A stretch of 64,000 nt of DNA from JAQVCM01 sp040403095 (GCA_040403095.1 JBBALI010000012.1:1-64000); one strand, 5' to 3'. Shown: positions 33,548-43,510, numbered from the stretch's first letter. Program-made: numbers and translations. Notes: generated by a model not told the origin, from the sequence alone.

Positions 33548-34972
33548 TTAATTATTTACTGGTTTTAATCCCATTTTTTCTGCTAAAATGAGCAAATGTT
33601 CATAAGCTGCTTCAAAATTATTCTCGATTGTACCTTCCAGAATGGAATCCTTGATTTGCGTTTTCAATAATCCGATTTCTGCGCATGGTTTTAAATTAAA
33701 AGTACTCATAATCAATTCTCCAGAAACAGGAGGCTGGAAATTTCTAATTTGATCTTTGGCTTCTACATCTTTCAATTTCTTGGAAACAATGTCGAAGTTT
33801 TTCTTGAACTTTTGGACTTTAAACTCGTTTTTTGAAGTAATATCCGCGTTACAAAGTGTCATCAAATCTTCGATGTCATCGCCAGCTTCAAACAACAATC
33901 TTCTTATTGCTGAATCCGTTACATGCCCTTTCACCAAGGAAATTGGACGCAGATGCAATCTTACCAATTTTTGTACGTACTTCATTTTGTGATCTAAAGG
34001 CAATTTCAGATTTTTGAAAATCCTTGGAACAAAACGCGCACCTAAATCTTCGTGACCATGAAATGTCCAACCAATCACAGGATCAAACCTTTTTGTGGGT
34101 GGTTTTGCGATATCGTGTAATATTGCAGCCCAACGCAACCACAAATTGTTTGTGTTTTCACTGATATTGTCTAATACCTCTAGCGTATGGTAAAAATTGT
34201 CTTTGTGAGACTTTCCTTGAATTACATCAATGCCATACAATGCAACCATTTCAGGAAAAAATTGATGCAATAATTGGGTTGAAAACAACAATTTAAATCC
34301 ACGAGAAGGTTCGTTTGACAAAATGATTTTATTCAATTCATCGCTGATTCTCTCTCTTGAAATGATTTCTAAGCGAGTAGAATTGTCTTTGATCGCTTGC
34401 AGACTGTTATTTTCAATGGTGAAATTGAGTTGTGTCGCAAACCGAATGGCGCGCATCATTCGCAAAGGATCGTCTGAATAAGTTTTTGCTGGCTCTAAAG
34501 GCGTTCGAATAATTTGTTTTTCAAGGTCTTCCACTCCACCAAAAGGATCTATTAATTCACCAAAATTATCAGGATGTAAACTCAAAGCCAAGGCGTTAAT
34601 CGTAAAATCACGGCGATTTTGATCGTCGCTCAATGTTCCACTTTCAACCAAAGGCTTGCGAGAATCTTCTCTATACGATTCTTTTCGAGCGCCAACAAAT
34701 TCAATTTCTAAATCTTTGTACTTGAATTGTGCTGTGCCGTAATTCTTGAAAAACGACACTTTTTTGACGCGCAAGGTTGCTGCACATTTCTCTGCAAACT
34801 CCATTCCACTGCCCAAAACCACGATGTCAATGTCTTTGGAAGGTCGTTCTAAAATCAAATCTCGAACATAACCACCAATCACAAAAGCCTGAATTCCTTG
34901 TTCTTTGCAGATTTGTGAAGCAACTTTGAAAACAGGATGTTTTAAGTGATGTGCGAGATTTGAATTTTTCAT
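33548..34972 (-). CDS. cca: CCA tRNA nucleotidyltransferase with C-terminal HD domain
   Basis: 474 residues. The nucleotidyltransferase head has GGYVRDLILERPSKDIDI (about residues 33-50; Asp48 and Asp50 as metal ligands) and RRDFTINALAL. The tail carries an HD domain with RWAAILHDIAKP and a later LVRLHLRP. It adds or repairs the tRNA 3' CCA end and the HD part may act as a phosphatase/phosphodiesterase. The ATG at 34972 is preceded by a -7 element ending 8 nt away, predicting a leaderless transcript. Confidence 0.95.
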   Translation of the reverse strand: MKNSNLAHHLKHPVFKVASQICKEQGIQAFVIGGYVRDLILERPSKDIDIVVLGSGMEFAEKCAATLRVKKVSFFKNYGTAQFKYKDLEIEFVGARKESYREDSRKPLVESGTLSDDQNRRDFTINALALSLHPDNFGELIDPFGGVEDLEKQIIRTPLEPAKTYSDDPLRMMRAIRFATQLNFTIENNSLQAIKDNSTRLEIISRERISDELNKIILSNEPSRGFKLLFSTQLLHQFFPEMVALYGIDVIQGKSHKDNFYHTLEVLDNISENTNNLWLRWAAILHDIAKPPTKRFDPVIGWTFHGHEDLGARFVPRIFKNLKLPLDHKMKYVQKLVRLHLRPISLVKGHVTDSAIRRLLFEAGDDIEDLMTLCNADITSKNEFKVQKFKKNFDIVSKKLKDVEAKDQIRNFQPPVSGELIMSTFNLKPCAEIGLLKTQIKDSILEGTIENNFEAAYEHLLILAEKMGLKPVNN

Positions 34973-34980
34973 TGCGGGTG

Positions 34981-34988
34981 CAAATATA
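34981..34988 (-). promoter_or_regulatory. -7 element abutting the cca start
   Basis: TATATTTG on the minus strand, 8 nt before ATG at 34972; a possible TTG lies 23 bp upstream. The position implies a leaderless or very short leader. Confidence 0.5.
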
Positions 34989-35239
34989 CGGGATTAATCG
35001 GTAATTGAAAACTCAATAAGGTGGCATTTCCTAAAGGCGATTTTCTATTCTTTTTTAAGCTTATTTCTTAAACTTCGATTCAGCTGTTAAATCAATGATA
35101 TTTACACTTTAAAATTTCAAATTTATTTTATGAATTTAATTACATAAATTAGTTTGAGTTTAGCTTCTAGAGCTTATAATTGATTACTTATAAAGCTTAA
35201 GCTATCGAAAAAACAGGTCTAACTGAAATACGAAAACTA

Positions 35240-35947
35240 ATGAAAATAAAATTACTAGTCTTGAATATTTGTCTACTAGGTTTTTCAACCTTTGCACAAG
35301 AAAGAATTAATAGAGGTAAACTTGAATTCTCCAGTGAGAGCATGGTTTTAAATAAATCAGTTGGTTGGTCCTATAATAATGCCATTGGTGAATGGGTTGA
35401 TTACGGTAATGTAATTTGCTCAGATAAGAACTATAAAAGTTCTGATAAAGAATATACAGTTAAGTATAAATTATCAGGCGCAAACATGATGTCAAGAGCA
35501 GAACAAAACTTCAACTCACTGCAAATAAAATCTTTGACTTTTAACGATGTGAAATATTATGTTTTAATAGTTGACAAATGGGATGGAAATTACAAATACC
35601 CAACTTTAAATCAAGATTGGACATTTTTCAGAAAAACTTGTGGTTATATATTTAACGAATTAGAATACAATAAATTAAAAAACATTAAATCTGATACCAC
35701 AACAAAAATAAATATTACTCACTTTATTGAAGACATCAATGTTTACAAGGAAAATAAATTTTTAGAATTAATCGAATTTGAATTAAAAAACACCCCTAAT
35801 TGTGATCCATATTCATTTAATTTAATAAAGTCACGTGATGATATTAGATTTTTTATACCAAGTAAAGCCGATTACATTGATTCATTTCAATACAATTACT
35901 TTGAAACAAGCTTGGATAATTTTGAAAAATTATTAATCTTAAAATAG
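35240..35947 (+). CDS. Secreted hypothetical protein
   Basis: 235 residues with signal peptide (MKIKLLVLNICLLGFSTFAQ). The remaining sequence is polar, beta-rich and carries several Cys (in VICSDK, KTCGY and TPNCDPYS). I do not recognise a family. It stands alone between cca and the hipBA module, with about 260 bp of empty AT-rich DNA on the left and about 300 on the right. Confidence 0.6.
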   Translation: MKIKLLVLNICLLGFSTFAQERINRGKLEFSSESMVLNKSVGWSYNNAIGEWVDYGNVICSDKNYKSSDKEYTVKYKLSGANMMSRAEQNFNSLQIKSLTFNDVKYYVLIVDKWDGNYKYPTLNQDWTFFRKTCGYIFNELEYNKLKNIKSDTTTKINITHFIEDINVYKENKFLELIEFELKNTPNCDPYSFNLIKSRDDIRFFIPSKADYIDSFQYNYFETSLDNFEKLLILK

Positions 35948-36117
35948 CTGAATATCAAGATAAAATGGATTTCAATTCTTAAAAAGCTGTGTCAGGTTAC
36001 CAATGAAAGCTGACTTTTACAATTGTCAAATTAGTGAGACATTCACTGATAATTAATAAAAAACAGTAAATTTCCTTCTTTCAATGATAAATCTCTTCAC
36101 ATTTCTTATTGCATTTT

Positions 36118-36270
36118 AATGAATGAAATTTAACGCATTAATAGTTAAAATTTGGTTTAATGAATGAAATTTCATACATTCGTACCAAAATAGTTACATT
36201 TCTTAATAATGAATGAAATTTAACGCATTGGACACGAAAAATAGTTATTATGAATGATATTTCATACAAT
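36118..36270 (+). promoter_or_regulatory. Four-copy operator array of the hipBA module
   Basis: Four related 22-bp sites share the left half AATGAATGAAATTT: 36118-36139 (half A, right side AACGCATT), 36159-36180 (half B, right side CATACATT, near-perfect palindrome around TGAAATTTCA), 36208-36229 (A) and 36249-36270 (B, overlapping the hipB start). Spacings are 41, 49 and 41 bp, so the A-B unit is duplicated at 90 bp. The motif ATAGTTA recurs between sites at 36141, 36190 and 36241. The stretch 35948-36117 to the left shows no gene or repeat. HipB-family antitoxins bind such inverted repeats to repress their own operon. Confidence 0.7.
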
Positions 36271-36594
36271 AAGGAAAGTAATGATCAACTCATTTTGCAA
36301 GAAATTGGAAATTTCATCAAGCAACGACGCATTGACCTGGGAATTACGCAAGGTGAATTGGCCAAACAAGCTGCAGTGAGTCGTTCTACAATCAGTTTAA
36401 TCGAACGCGGAGAAAATATTGCACTTTTAAATTTAATCAAGATTTTGCGCATGTTGGATGCTTTGTATGTTTTCAACGAATTTAAATATTACGAGGAAAT
36501 CAGTCCGTTGAAATTGGCGAAAGGTGCCACCGAACCTCGCCAGCGTGCTTTTGCTCGACCAAATGACAAAGACAAAAACGATTTGGGATGGTAA
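36250..36594 (+). CDS. HipB-like antitoxin, XRE family
   Basis: 114 residues with an XRE helix-turn-helix at about 16-75 (RRIDLGITQGELAKQAAVS, then RSTISLIERGE). The C-terminal 30 residues are a polar extension (GATEPRQRAFARP) ending DLGW. In HipBA modules the XRE partner binds DNA as a dimer and holds HipA inactive. The ATG lies within the fourth operator site. Its stop overlaps the hipA start by 7 bp, so translation is coupled. Confidence 0.88.
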   Translation: MNDISYNKESNDQLILQEIGNFIKQRRIDLGITQGELAKQAAVSRSTISLIERGENIALLNLIKILRMLDALYVFNEFKYYEEISPLKLAKGATEPRQRAFARPNDKDKNDLGW

Positions 36595-37874
36595 CAACAG
36601 CATTTGTTAAATTGTGGGGACAAATTGTAGGCGCAATTGCTTGGAATCCTGAGAAGGAAGTCGCTTCTTTTGAGTACGATCCTAAATTTGATTTAGAAAA
36701 GTATGCGGTGTCGCCTGTCAAAATGCCTAGTAAAAATCGAATTTACTCATTTCCTGAATTGCGGAATGTGGAGACTTTCAAAGGACTTCCTGGTTTATTG
36801 GCCGATTCTTTGCCTGATAAATATGGAAAAGAATTGATCAATGTGTGGCTTGCACAAAACGGTAGACCAGAAAATTCATTGAATCCAGTTGAATTGTTGT
36901 GTTTCATCGGAAAACGAGGAATGGGTGCATTGGAATTTGAACCGAATGTTCAACCAGACACAAAATCCTATACATTGGAATTATCTGGGTTAATCGAAAC
37001 CACCCAAAAACTTTTGCAAAAGAAGGAAAATGTGCAATTGCATACCACCAATAAAATGCGTGACACCATGCTCGATGTACTCAAAATGGGAACATCAGCT
37101 GGAGGCGCTCGACCAAAAGCAATCATCGCTTACAACGAGCAAACAGGAGAAATTAAATCTGGCCAAGCGCTCACTGAAACTGGTTTTGAACATTGGTTAA
37201 TAAAATTTGACGGCGTAAACGACACGCAATTTGGCTCATCAACGGGTTATGGACGTGTTGAAATGGCTTATTACCAGATGGCGACCGACTTTGGAATTGA
37301 AATGATGGAATGCAAACTGATAGAAGAATCAGACCGAGCGCATTTCATGACCAAAAGATTTGACAGAAATAAAGTCAATCAGAAGTTGCATACACAAACA
37401 TTTTGCGCCTTGCAACATTATGATTTTCAAAATATTTATGGTTACAGCTACGAACAACTTTTCCAAACGATGAGGGCTTTGCGTTTGTCATATGCAGAAG
37501 CTGAACAAATGTTCAAACGTATGGTTTTCAATGTAATTACAAGAAATTGTGATGATCACACCAAAAACTTTTCGTTCATGATGGATCAAACTGGAAAATG
37601 GAAACTTGCACCTGCTTATGATATTTGTCATGCCTATCGCCCCGGAAGCGATTGGGTCAGTCAACACAATTTAAGTATTAATGGAAAAAGAAAAGATTTT
37701 GTTTTGGCAGATTTTATAAAGATTGCAGAACAAAACTCAATCAGAAATCCTAAAAAAATACTTACTGAGTGTATAGAAATTGTTGGGAATTGGGAGAAAT
37801 ACGCCAATCAATGTAATATTGAGACAAAACTCAAAGAAGCCATTCAACAAACCCTACTTCAAGAGATTAACTGA
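36588..37874 (+). CDS. HipA-like serine/threonine kinase toxin
   Basis: 428 residues, full-length. The N-terminal HipA_N domain starts AFVKLWGQIVGAIAWN and a glycine-rich loop MGTSAGGARPK (about residues 163-173) is the ATP-binding element. The catalytic region is CDDHTKNFSF (Asp322, Asp323, His324, Lys326, Asn327) with the metal-binding Asp345 in PAYDICHAY. Known HipA proteins phosphorylate glutamyl-tRNA synthetase or other targets and cause growth arrest; the target here is unknown. Convergent with the ABC-F gene, with 23 bp between stops. Confidence 0.9.
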   Translation: MVTTAFVKLWGQIVGAIAWNPEKEVASFEYDPKFDLEKYAVSPVKMPSKNRIYSFPELRNVETFKGLPGLLADSLPDKYGKELINVWLAQNGRPENSLNPVELLCFIGKRGMGALEFEPNVQPDTKSYTLELSGLIETTQKLLQKKENVQLHTTNKMRDTMLDVLKMGTSAGGARPKAIIAYNEQTGEIKSGQALTETGFEHWLIKFDGVNDTQFGSSTGYGRVEMAYYQMATDFGIEMMECKLIEESDRAHFMTKRFDRNKVNQKLHTQTFCALQHYDFQNIYGYSYEQLFQTMRALRLSYAEAEQMFKRMVFNVITRNCDDHTKNFSFMMDQTGKWKLAPAYDICHAYRPGSDWVSQHNLSINGKRKDFVLADFIKIAEQNSIRNPKKILTECIEIVGNWEKYANQCNIETKLKEAIQQTLLQEIN

Positions 37875-37897
37875 TAAAATAGATAAAGTATTATCAA

Positions 37898-39778
37898 TTA
37901 AGCAAACTCAGCCAATTCCATCCAACGCTCAGTAGCGGTTTCAATTTTCTGAACGATTTCAGACAATTTGGTCCCTGCTTTCATGATATCGTCATTGGAA
38001 GAATTTGAATCAGACAGTACATTAGTTAAAGCATTTTTTTCTTCTTCTAATTTTTCTAAATCTTTTTCCAATTGTTTGAATTCTTCTTTTTCTTTGAAAG
38101 AAAGTTTCTTCTTTTCAACTGGATTATTGTTCGCTAATTGCGTCACTTTTACAGCTTCAATTTTCTCTTTTTCTTCGTTTGGCTTTTTGTCGCGTTTGGC
38201 ATCTTGCGCAATTTGCTTGCGGTATTCTGTATAATTACCAATGATATCTTTAATCGCGCCTTGACCTTCAAAAACGAAAACATGGTCCACCATTTTGTCC
38301 ATGAAATAACGGTCGTGAGAAACCACGATCAAGCAACCTTCAAATCCGCGCAAATAATCTTCCAGTACACTCATTACGAAGATGTCCAAATCATTCGTTG
38401 GCTCATCTAAAATCAAGAAATTCGGGTTCGACATCAAAACGGTCATCAATTTTAAACGGCGTTTTTCTCCTCCGCTCAATTTGTACACGTAATTGTAGTG
38501 CATGTCGCGGTTGAACAAGAATTTCTCTAAAAATTGTGCTGCAGAAAGTTGTTTGCCTTTTTCCAAAGGAATAAATTCAGCGATATCGCGAATGATGTCG
38601 ATTACTTTTTTGTTTTCATCTACTTGAATCAATTCTTGGCTATAATATCCAAAAACAACTGTATCTCCAACAACCACTTTTCCAGCATCTAAAGGCTCTC
38701 GGTCTTGAATCATGTTCAAGAAAGTTGATTTTCCAGTACCGTTGTTCCCCACAATTCCCAAGCGTTCTTTGCGCTGAAAATCGTAAGAAAAATTGTCGAT
38801 GATTTTTTTCTCTCCGTAAGATTTGGAGATTTTATGCAACTCCAAAATTTTGGTACCCAAACGTTCCATTTTAACTGGAATGTCCATTTCGGAATCATCA
38901 ATTCGTTGACTTGCTGTTTTCTTGATATCTTCAAATGAATCAACACGCGCTTTCTGCTTGGTTCCACGCGCTTTCGGCTGACGACGAATCCAATCCAATT
39001 CTTTTTTGAATGTGTTTCGCGCTTTGTCAATCGTAGATTGCAATTGATCTTGTCTTTCGGCTTTTTTCTCCAAATAATAAGAGAAATTTCCTTTGTATTT
39101 GTAGATTGTTTTATCGTCTAATTCTAATATAGTATCACACACAACTTCCAAGAAATAACGGTCGTGCGTCACCATCAAAATTGTGGATTTAGATTTAGAA
39201 AGGTATTCTTCCAACCACTCAATCATATCTAAATCCAGGTGATTTGTTGGCTCATCTAGCAACAAGAAATCAGCATCAGAAACCAATACTTTGGCCAAAT
39301 TGACGCGCTTTTTCTGTCCACCAGACAAACTTCCAATTAACAAATCCGTATTATCTAATTTCAACACGGAAAGAATTTGTTCAACACGCAATTCAATGTC
39401 CCACGCATTCAAATCAGTCATTTCCTCAAAACAAGCATTAATCGCTTCTTCATCGCCATTTTTCATGGCGATATTGTATTTTTTAACCGCTAAAATCTCT
39501 GGTAAATCATGAGAAAAAACCGCTTCCAGAATCGTTTGATTGTCGTCTAAGTTCTCCGTTTGCTCCATGAAAGCAACGCGGATATCGTTTCGGTATACAA
39601 TTCTTCCTGAATCATATTGCTCCAATTCCATCAAACAACGCAATAACGTTGTTTTTCCACTACCATTTTTAGCTACAATGGCTACTTTTTGTCCAAGGTC
39701 AATACCAAAATTGAGGTCAGCAAAAAGTACTCTGTCACCAAATGATTTTGTAAGATTTTCAACGGAAAGATAATTCAT
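37898..39778 (-). CDS. ABC-F family ATP-binding protein (Uup-like)
   Basis: 626 residues, no membrane segment. Two ABC domains, each with Walker A (KNGSGKTTL; GNNGTGKSTFL), signature LSGGQKKR or LSGGEKRR and Walker B (LLLDEPTNHLD; LILDEPTNDLD), joined by a linker rich in Lys/Arg (about residues 245-300). The C-terminal 90 residues form a Lys/Glu-rich coiled coil as in Uup. ABC-F proteins act on ribosomes or replication intermediates and are not transporters. It has its own -7 element. Confidence 0.93.
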   Translation of the reverse strand: MNYLSVENLTKSFGDRVLFADLNFGIDLGQKVAIVAKNGSGKTTLLRCLMELEQYDSGRIVYRNDIRVAFMEQTENLDDNQTILEAVFSHDLPEILAVKKYNIAMKNGDEEAINACFEEMTDLNAWDIELRVEQILSVLKLDNTDLLIGSLSGGQKKRVNLAKVLVSDADFLLLDEPTNHLDLDMIEWLEEYLSKSKSTILMVTHDRYFLEVVCDTILELDDKTIYKYKGNFSYYLEKKAERQDQLQSTIDKARNTFKKELDWIRRQPKARGTKQKARVDSFEDIKKTASQRIDDSEMDIPVKMERLGTKILELHKISKSYGEKKIIDNFSYDFQRKERLGIVGNNGTGKSTFLNMIQDREPLDAGKVVVGDTVVFGYYSQELIQVDENKKVIDIIRDIAEFIPLEKGKQLSAAQFLEKFLFNRDMHYNYVYKLSGGEKRRLKLMTVLMSNPNFLILDEPTNDLDIFVMSVLEDYLRGFEGCLIVVSHDRYFMDKMVDHVFVFEGQGAIKDIIGNYTEYRKQIAQDAKRDKKPNEEKEKIEAVKVTQLANNNPVEKKKLSFKEKEEFKQLEKDLEKLEEEKNALTNVLSDSNSSNDDIMKAGTKLSEIVQKIETATERWMELAEFA

Positions 39779-39834
39779 GAATTGTTTTTTTCTTGAGTAA
39801 TGGAATGAATGCTATATTTTGCAATTCAGGCGTG

Positions 39835-39842
39835 CAAAGGTA
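39835..39842 (-). promoter_or_regulatory. -7 element of the ABC-F gene
   Basis: TACCTTTG on the minus strand, 56 nt before the ATG at 39778. Matches TANNTTTG; no clear TTG partner. Confidence 0.4.
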
Positions 39843-39957
39843 CAGGAAAGTTTTAAATAGGAAGACGGTTTGCTTCTTTAAGTGGCAAATAAATGAATCT
39901 CACAAAGAAAATTTGAAACTGAAAATTTTGTAAAATCAATAGCTAAAATCCAACAAA

Positions 39958-40431
39958 TTATCTCAAACGATTCACTGAATCAATGAGTTTTTTGTCTTTA
40001 TTGATTGATCTGACAGCGAGCAAAATCAATGGAAATCCCAAAACAAGTAAGTAAAAACCAAGACCTAAGGAAACTGTTACTTTGTCTTGGTCAGTGAAAT
40101 ATTTCCCCAAAAAAGCACCAAATCCTACAAAAACCAAAACAACAAAATAAAACATGGCAGCAAATCTTGCAACTGCAAATTGGGTTTTCAAATTTTTGAA
40201 TAGAATCAAAGCGAAGAAACAAACAATCATCAATAAAACCGGTCCCACATAAAAAGGAAGAGAAAGTAAATCACTTTTTTCACCGTCTGCTTTTATTTGT
40301 TGAAGTCCCATCACATTCAATCTGAAAATAACATCTCCAACCACGAAATTAAAAATGCTCACTCCCAAGGAAATAATTGTCAAAAAAACCAAAACGATGG
40401 CTAGATAAACTGTTTGAATGCGTTGAATCAT
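39958..40431 (-). CDS. DUF4293 family membrane protein
   Basis: 157 residues starting MIQRIQTVYLAIV, the signature of DUF4293 proteins. Four hydrophobic segments (about 8-28, 55-75, 88-110, 117-140) predict a small multi-pass inner-membrane protein of unknown function, restricted to Bacteroidota in my experience. The region 39779-39957 on its left shows only the ABC-F promoter. Confidence 0.78.
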   Translation of the reverse strand: MIQRIQTVYLAIVLVFLTIISLGVSIFNFVVGDVIFRLNVMGLQQIKADGEKSDLLSLPFYVGPVLLMIVCFFALILFKNLKTQFAVARFAAMFYFVVLVFVGFGAFLGKYFTDQDKVTVSLGLGFYLLVLGFPLILLAVRSINKDKKLIDSVNRLR

Positions 40432-40448
40432 GGTATAAATTATTTATG

Positions 40449-40456
40449 CAAAGATA
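40449..40456 (-). promoter_or_regulatory. -7 element of the DUF4293 gene
   Basis: TATCTTTG on the minus strand, 17 nt before ATG at 40431. It matches the consensus, with no clear TTG upstream. Confidence 0.4.
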
Positions 40457-40511
40457 AAGTTTTGTTTGGATTATTAAAGCTTGATATTGAAATCAAAAAT
40501 GTTTTAAATTT

Positions 40512-42326
40512 TCACTTTTTAACTGTAAATACATTACAAATTGGATTTTTAACAATGCCATCATTGTTCTCAATAATCACCTCCAACGAATCAAAATCGG
40601 CATAATTGAATTTTGAAATCAATCGTGCATCAATTGGATAGAATTTGTTCAAACTTGCAACACGCGTTCCAATGTAATCTACGCACAATTCTTCTCTTTG
40701 CTCATTTCTGTATCCAAATAACAAAGCTTTTGGAACACTTTTTTCTGAACTGATTTTCTGAAAATAGTTCAATTGAATGGCAATATGAGAATCTTTGTTG
40801 TTAAAATCATTCGAATCAAGCATTAAACTGGGTAACATTCCAACTATTTCGTAAGAATGATTGGCCCCATTCACTTTCAGCCAAGTTTTATTTGTTGGGT
40901 CAAAATCGAAACGAACTATTTTACTGCAATTTTCAACTTCAAAATCAGGTTGTGTCACATGGAAAACCCATTCAAATCTGGCGCCTTTCTGTAAAAACAC
41001 TTGTTCAAATCGCGCTTGATTCATGTCTGCATAATGCAAAATAGCATGTAACAATTGATAATTCAAAATTAAGTTGAATTGAATCATCAAAATGGTAAAG
41101 ACAATTATCATCGATTTAAAAAACCGATTTAATCGCTGAATCATAAAAATAATTGGAATGATCAAGACAGGAAAAACATCTATCATGGCACGCATCCCCA
41201 AGCTTCCGCCATAGTACCAACACCACCATGACGCCAATATATAAATATAAATTATTGAAAATGTCATGAACCAAACAAATGCAAATCGATTCGAACGATA
41301 TAAAAACCACAGTGAAGGAAAAATCAAAAACAAAAATGGAGAATAAATGAAAAGTCCTTTGCGGAATCCAAATAAAACTTCAGGGATTTTTGGATTCGAG
41401 AGGAAATCAAATCCTTCGGTATTGTAGGCATTGAATTGCCAAATTCCGTGCTGTGAATGGATATTCCAAAATTGTAAGAAAATCAAAAAACCAAAAATCG
41501 AAATTCCTATCAAGAGCGCTAATTTTTGAGTAGAAAAAATATTTATGATTTGACTCCAAAGTTGATTGAATGACTGGAAAAAGAACGGAATAATAAAAAC
41601 TACCAAAAAGTTCGTTGGTCTAATGATTGTAATTAATCCCAAAAGAAAAAATAGCCAGATTAAATCCTTTTTAGATTGATTTTCAGCATAATTCTTAACT
41701 TTCAAAAGGAAAAAAGCAACCAATCCAAAAGTATAAACATGTGAAAATGAAGGGTCATAAACAATGTAATAATTCAAATTTGTTCCAAAAGTCAGTCCGA
41801 TAATTCCAATCAAAATGGCGCTTCTAAAAATTTGAAATTTCTGCAACAAACTCAACAAACTTAAAACGCCCAACAACCAAAAAGCCAACGCAGCTGCAAA
41901 CAGCGAAAATTGATAACTTATAGAATAACCATCTGCTTCACCTCCAAAAACTTTGGTCAGCTGATGATTGATCCAAAAAAATGGTGAAATGCAAATTGCT
42001 GTTCCGATGAAATATTTGTCTTGAAATTCTTTTTCATTTTTAGGCGAAATTCCTTGAAAAAACTTTCCGCTTTGATATTTTTTTTGAATAAAGTGAGCAA
42101 ATTCAAAATGTTCAGTTTTGTAAATCAAATATTGAGGTAAATATGCGTAATAACCACCTCCATCGCTTGTTATGTTATTCGTAACTTCATATCTCTGCTG
42201 ATTATGATTGGTGTATTTATAATAATCATCACCTTGTGCTCCTAAAATATAAGTCAACACAATCAGTATGATTACTGTCGCAGATTTATGATTAAACCAA
42301 TTAAAAAAATTGAAAATAAATTTCAT
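40512..42326 (-). CDS. Multi-pass membrane protein of unknown function
   Basis: 604 residues with an N-terminal segment MKFIFNFFNWFNHK and at least ten hydrophobic helices in the first 440 residues, then a soluble C-terminal domain of about 160. The fold resembles GT39/PMT- or ArnT-like membrane proteins of Bacteroidota, but I see no definite catalytic DE motif, so the function is not assigned. The start at 42326 overlaps the aroC stop by 4 bp (ATGA); a start 24 bp upstream would extend further into aroC. Confidence 0.7.
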   Translation of the reverse strand: MKFIFNFFNWFNHKSATVIILIVLTYILGAQGDDYYKYTNHNQQRYEVTNNITSDGGGYYAYLPQYLIYKTEHFEFAHFIQKKYQSGKFFQGISPKNEKEFQDKYFIGTAICISPFFWINHQLTKVFGGEADGYSISYQFSLFAAALAFWLLGVLSLLSLLQKFQIFRSAILIGIIGLTFGTNLNYYIVYDPSFSHVYTFGLVAFFLLKVKNYAENQSKKDLIWLFFLLGLITIIRPTNFLVVFIIPFFFQSFNQLWSQIINIFSTQKLALLIGISIFGFLIFLQFWNIHSQHGIWQFNAYNTEGFDFLSNPKIPEVLFGFRKGLFIYSPFLFLIFPSLWFLYRSNRFAFVWFMTFSIIYIYILASWWCWYYGGSLGMRAMIDVFPVLIIPIIFMIQRLNRFFKSMIIVFTILMIQFNLILNYQLLHAILHYADMNQARFEQVFLQKGARFEWVFHVTQPDFEVENCSKIVRFDFDPTNKTWLKVNGANHSYEIVGMLPSLMLDSNDFNNKDSHIAIQLNYFQKISSEKSVPKALLFGYRNEQREELCVDYIGTRVASLNKFYPIDARLISKFNYADFDSLEVIIENNDGIVKNPICNVFTVKK

Positions 42327-43393
42327 TTTTGTGCATTTTGTCTCAGCCAAAAATCCATTAAAACAATGGCAGTCATTGCTTCAACAATTGCTACAGCGCG
42401 CGGAACAACGCAAGGATCGTGTCTTCCTTTTCCGTCCAAAGTAATTTCATTTCCAGCTGAATCAATGCTTGGTTGCGATTGCATCAATGTGGCCACAGGT
42501 TTGAAAGCAGTTTTGAAATAAACTGGCATTCCATTGCTTATTCCGCCTTGAATTCCACCACTGTAGTTCGTTTTGGTTGAACCATCACTATTAAAAATAT
42601 CGTTGTGTTCTGAGCCAAACATTTCAGCGCTAGAAAATCCTGAACCAATTTCAAATCCTTTAACAGCGTTGATTGACAACATGGCCTTTCCTAATTCTGC
42701 GTGTAATTTATCAAAAACAGGTTCGCCCAATCCAGCAGGAACGCCATTGACAATACATGAAACACAACCACCAATCGTATCGCCATTTTTGCGTGTTTCC
42801 AAAATTAAGTTCTCCATTTCTTGGGCTAAATTCAAATCTGGACAACGAACAGCATTGCTTTCAATTAAATCAAAATCAACTCCTTGAATGGCTTCATCTG
42901 ACATTTTTATTTTGCCCACTTGCGAAACAAATCCATGAATGGAAATTCCTTTTTCTTTCAAAAACAATTTTGCCAAAGCGCCAGCCACTACTCTACTGGC
43001 AGTTTCTCTTGCGCTAGATCTTCCGCCACCTCGATAATCTCTATGACCGAATTTTTTGTCATAGGTGAAATCAGCATGAGATGGGCGAAATTGGTCTTTT
43101 AAATGATCGTAGTGATTTGATTTTGCATCTTCATTTGGAATCAAAAATCCAATCGGTGCACCAGTAGATTTTCCTTCAAAAATTCCAGATAAAAATTGAA
43201 CTAAGTCAGATTCTTTCCTTTGAGAAACAAGATTTGATTGTCCAGGTTTGCGTTTATCTAATTCAGCTTGAATAAACTCCAAATCAATGTCAATATTTGC
43301 AGGAAAACCGTCAACCACCCCGCCAATAGCAGTGCCGTGAGATTCGCCAAATGTTGAAATCGTGAATATTTTACCGTAAGTAGAACCTGCCAT
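42323..43393 (-). CDS. aroC: Chorismate synthase
   Basis: 356 residues, full length for the family. The N-terminal FMN-binding TFGESHGTAIGGVVDG, the arginine-rich GRSSARETASRVVAGALAK region and the C-terminal HDPCVVPRAVAIVEAM are intact. It makes chorismate from EPSP, the final step of the shikimate pathway. The stop overlaps the next gene, the membrane protein, but there is no functional link by family. Confidence 0.97.
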   Translation of the reverse strand: MAGSTYGKIFTISTFGESHGTAIGGVVDGFPANIDIDLEFIQAELDKRKPGQSNLVSQRKESDLVQFLSGIFEGKSTGAPIGFLIPNEDAKSNHYDHLKDQFRPSHADFTYDKKFGHRDYRGGGRSSARETASRVVAGALAKLFLKEKGISIHGFVSQVGKIKMSDEAIQGVDFDLIESNAVRCPDLNLAQEMENLILETRKNGDTIGGCVSCIVNGVPAGLGEPVFDKLHAELGKAMLSINAVKGFEIGSGFSSAEMFGSEHNDIFNSDGSTKTNYSGGIQGGISNGMPVYFKTAFKPVATLMQSQPSIDSAGNEITLDGKGRHDPCVVPRAVAIVEAMTAIVLMDFWLRQNAQK

Positions 43394-43452
43394 TTTTGAA
43401 TTTTGATGTTTGAAAAATCTGAGTAAAGTTAATGATTTACGAGAAATTATCC

Positions 43453-43488
43453 CATAAAAAAAGAATCAATCCATTGCTGAATTGATTC
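43453..43488 (-). terminator. Intrinsic terminator of the phosphohexomutase gene
   Basis: Stem GAATCAAT (43463-43470) with ATTGATTC (43481-43488). Read on the minus strand it is followed by a T-run, 23 bp beyond the stop at 43511. Confidence 0.8.
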
Positions 43489-43510
43489 CCTTTAAAAATG
43501 AACTATAATA

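Noticed and set aside
36118..36270. A short CRISPR-like array
   Set aside because: Repeats are only 22 bp, two alternating types, with spacers of 19-27 bp, no cas genes, and the last repeat overlaps the hipB start; an operator array explains it better.
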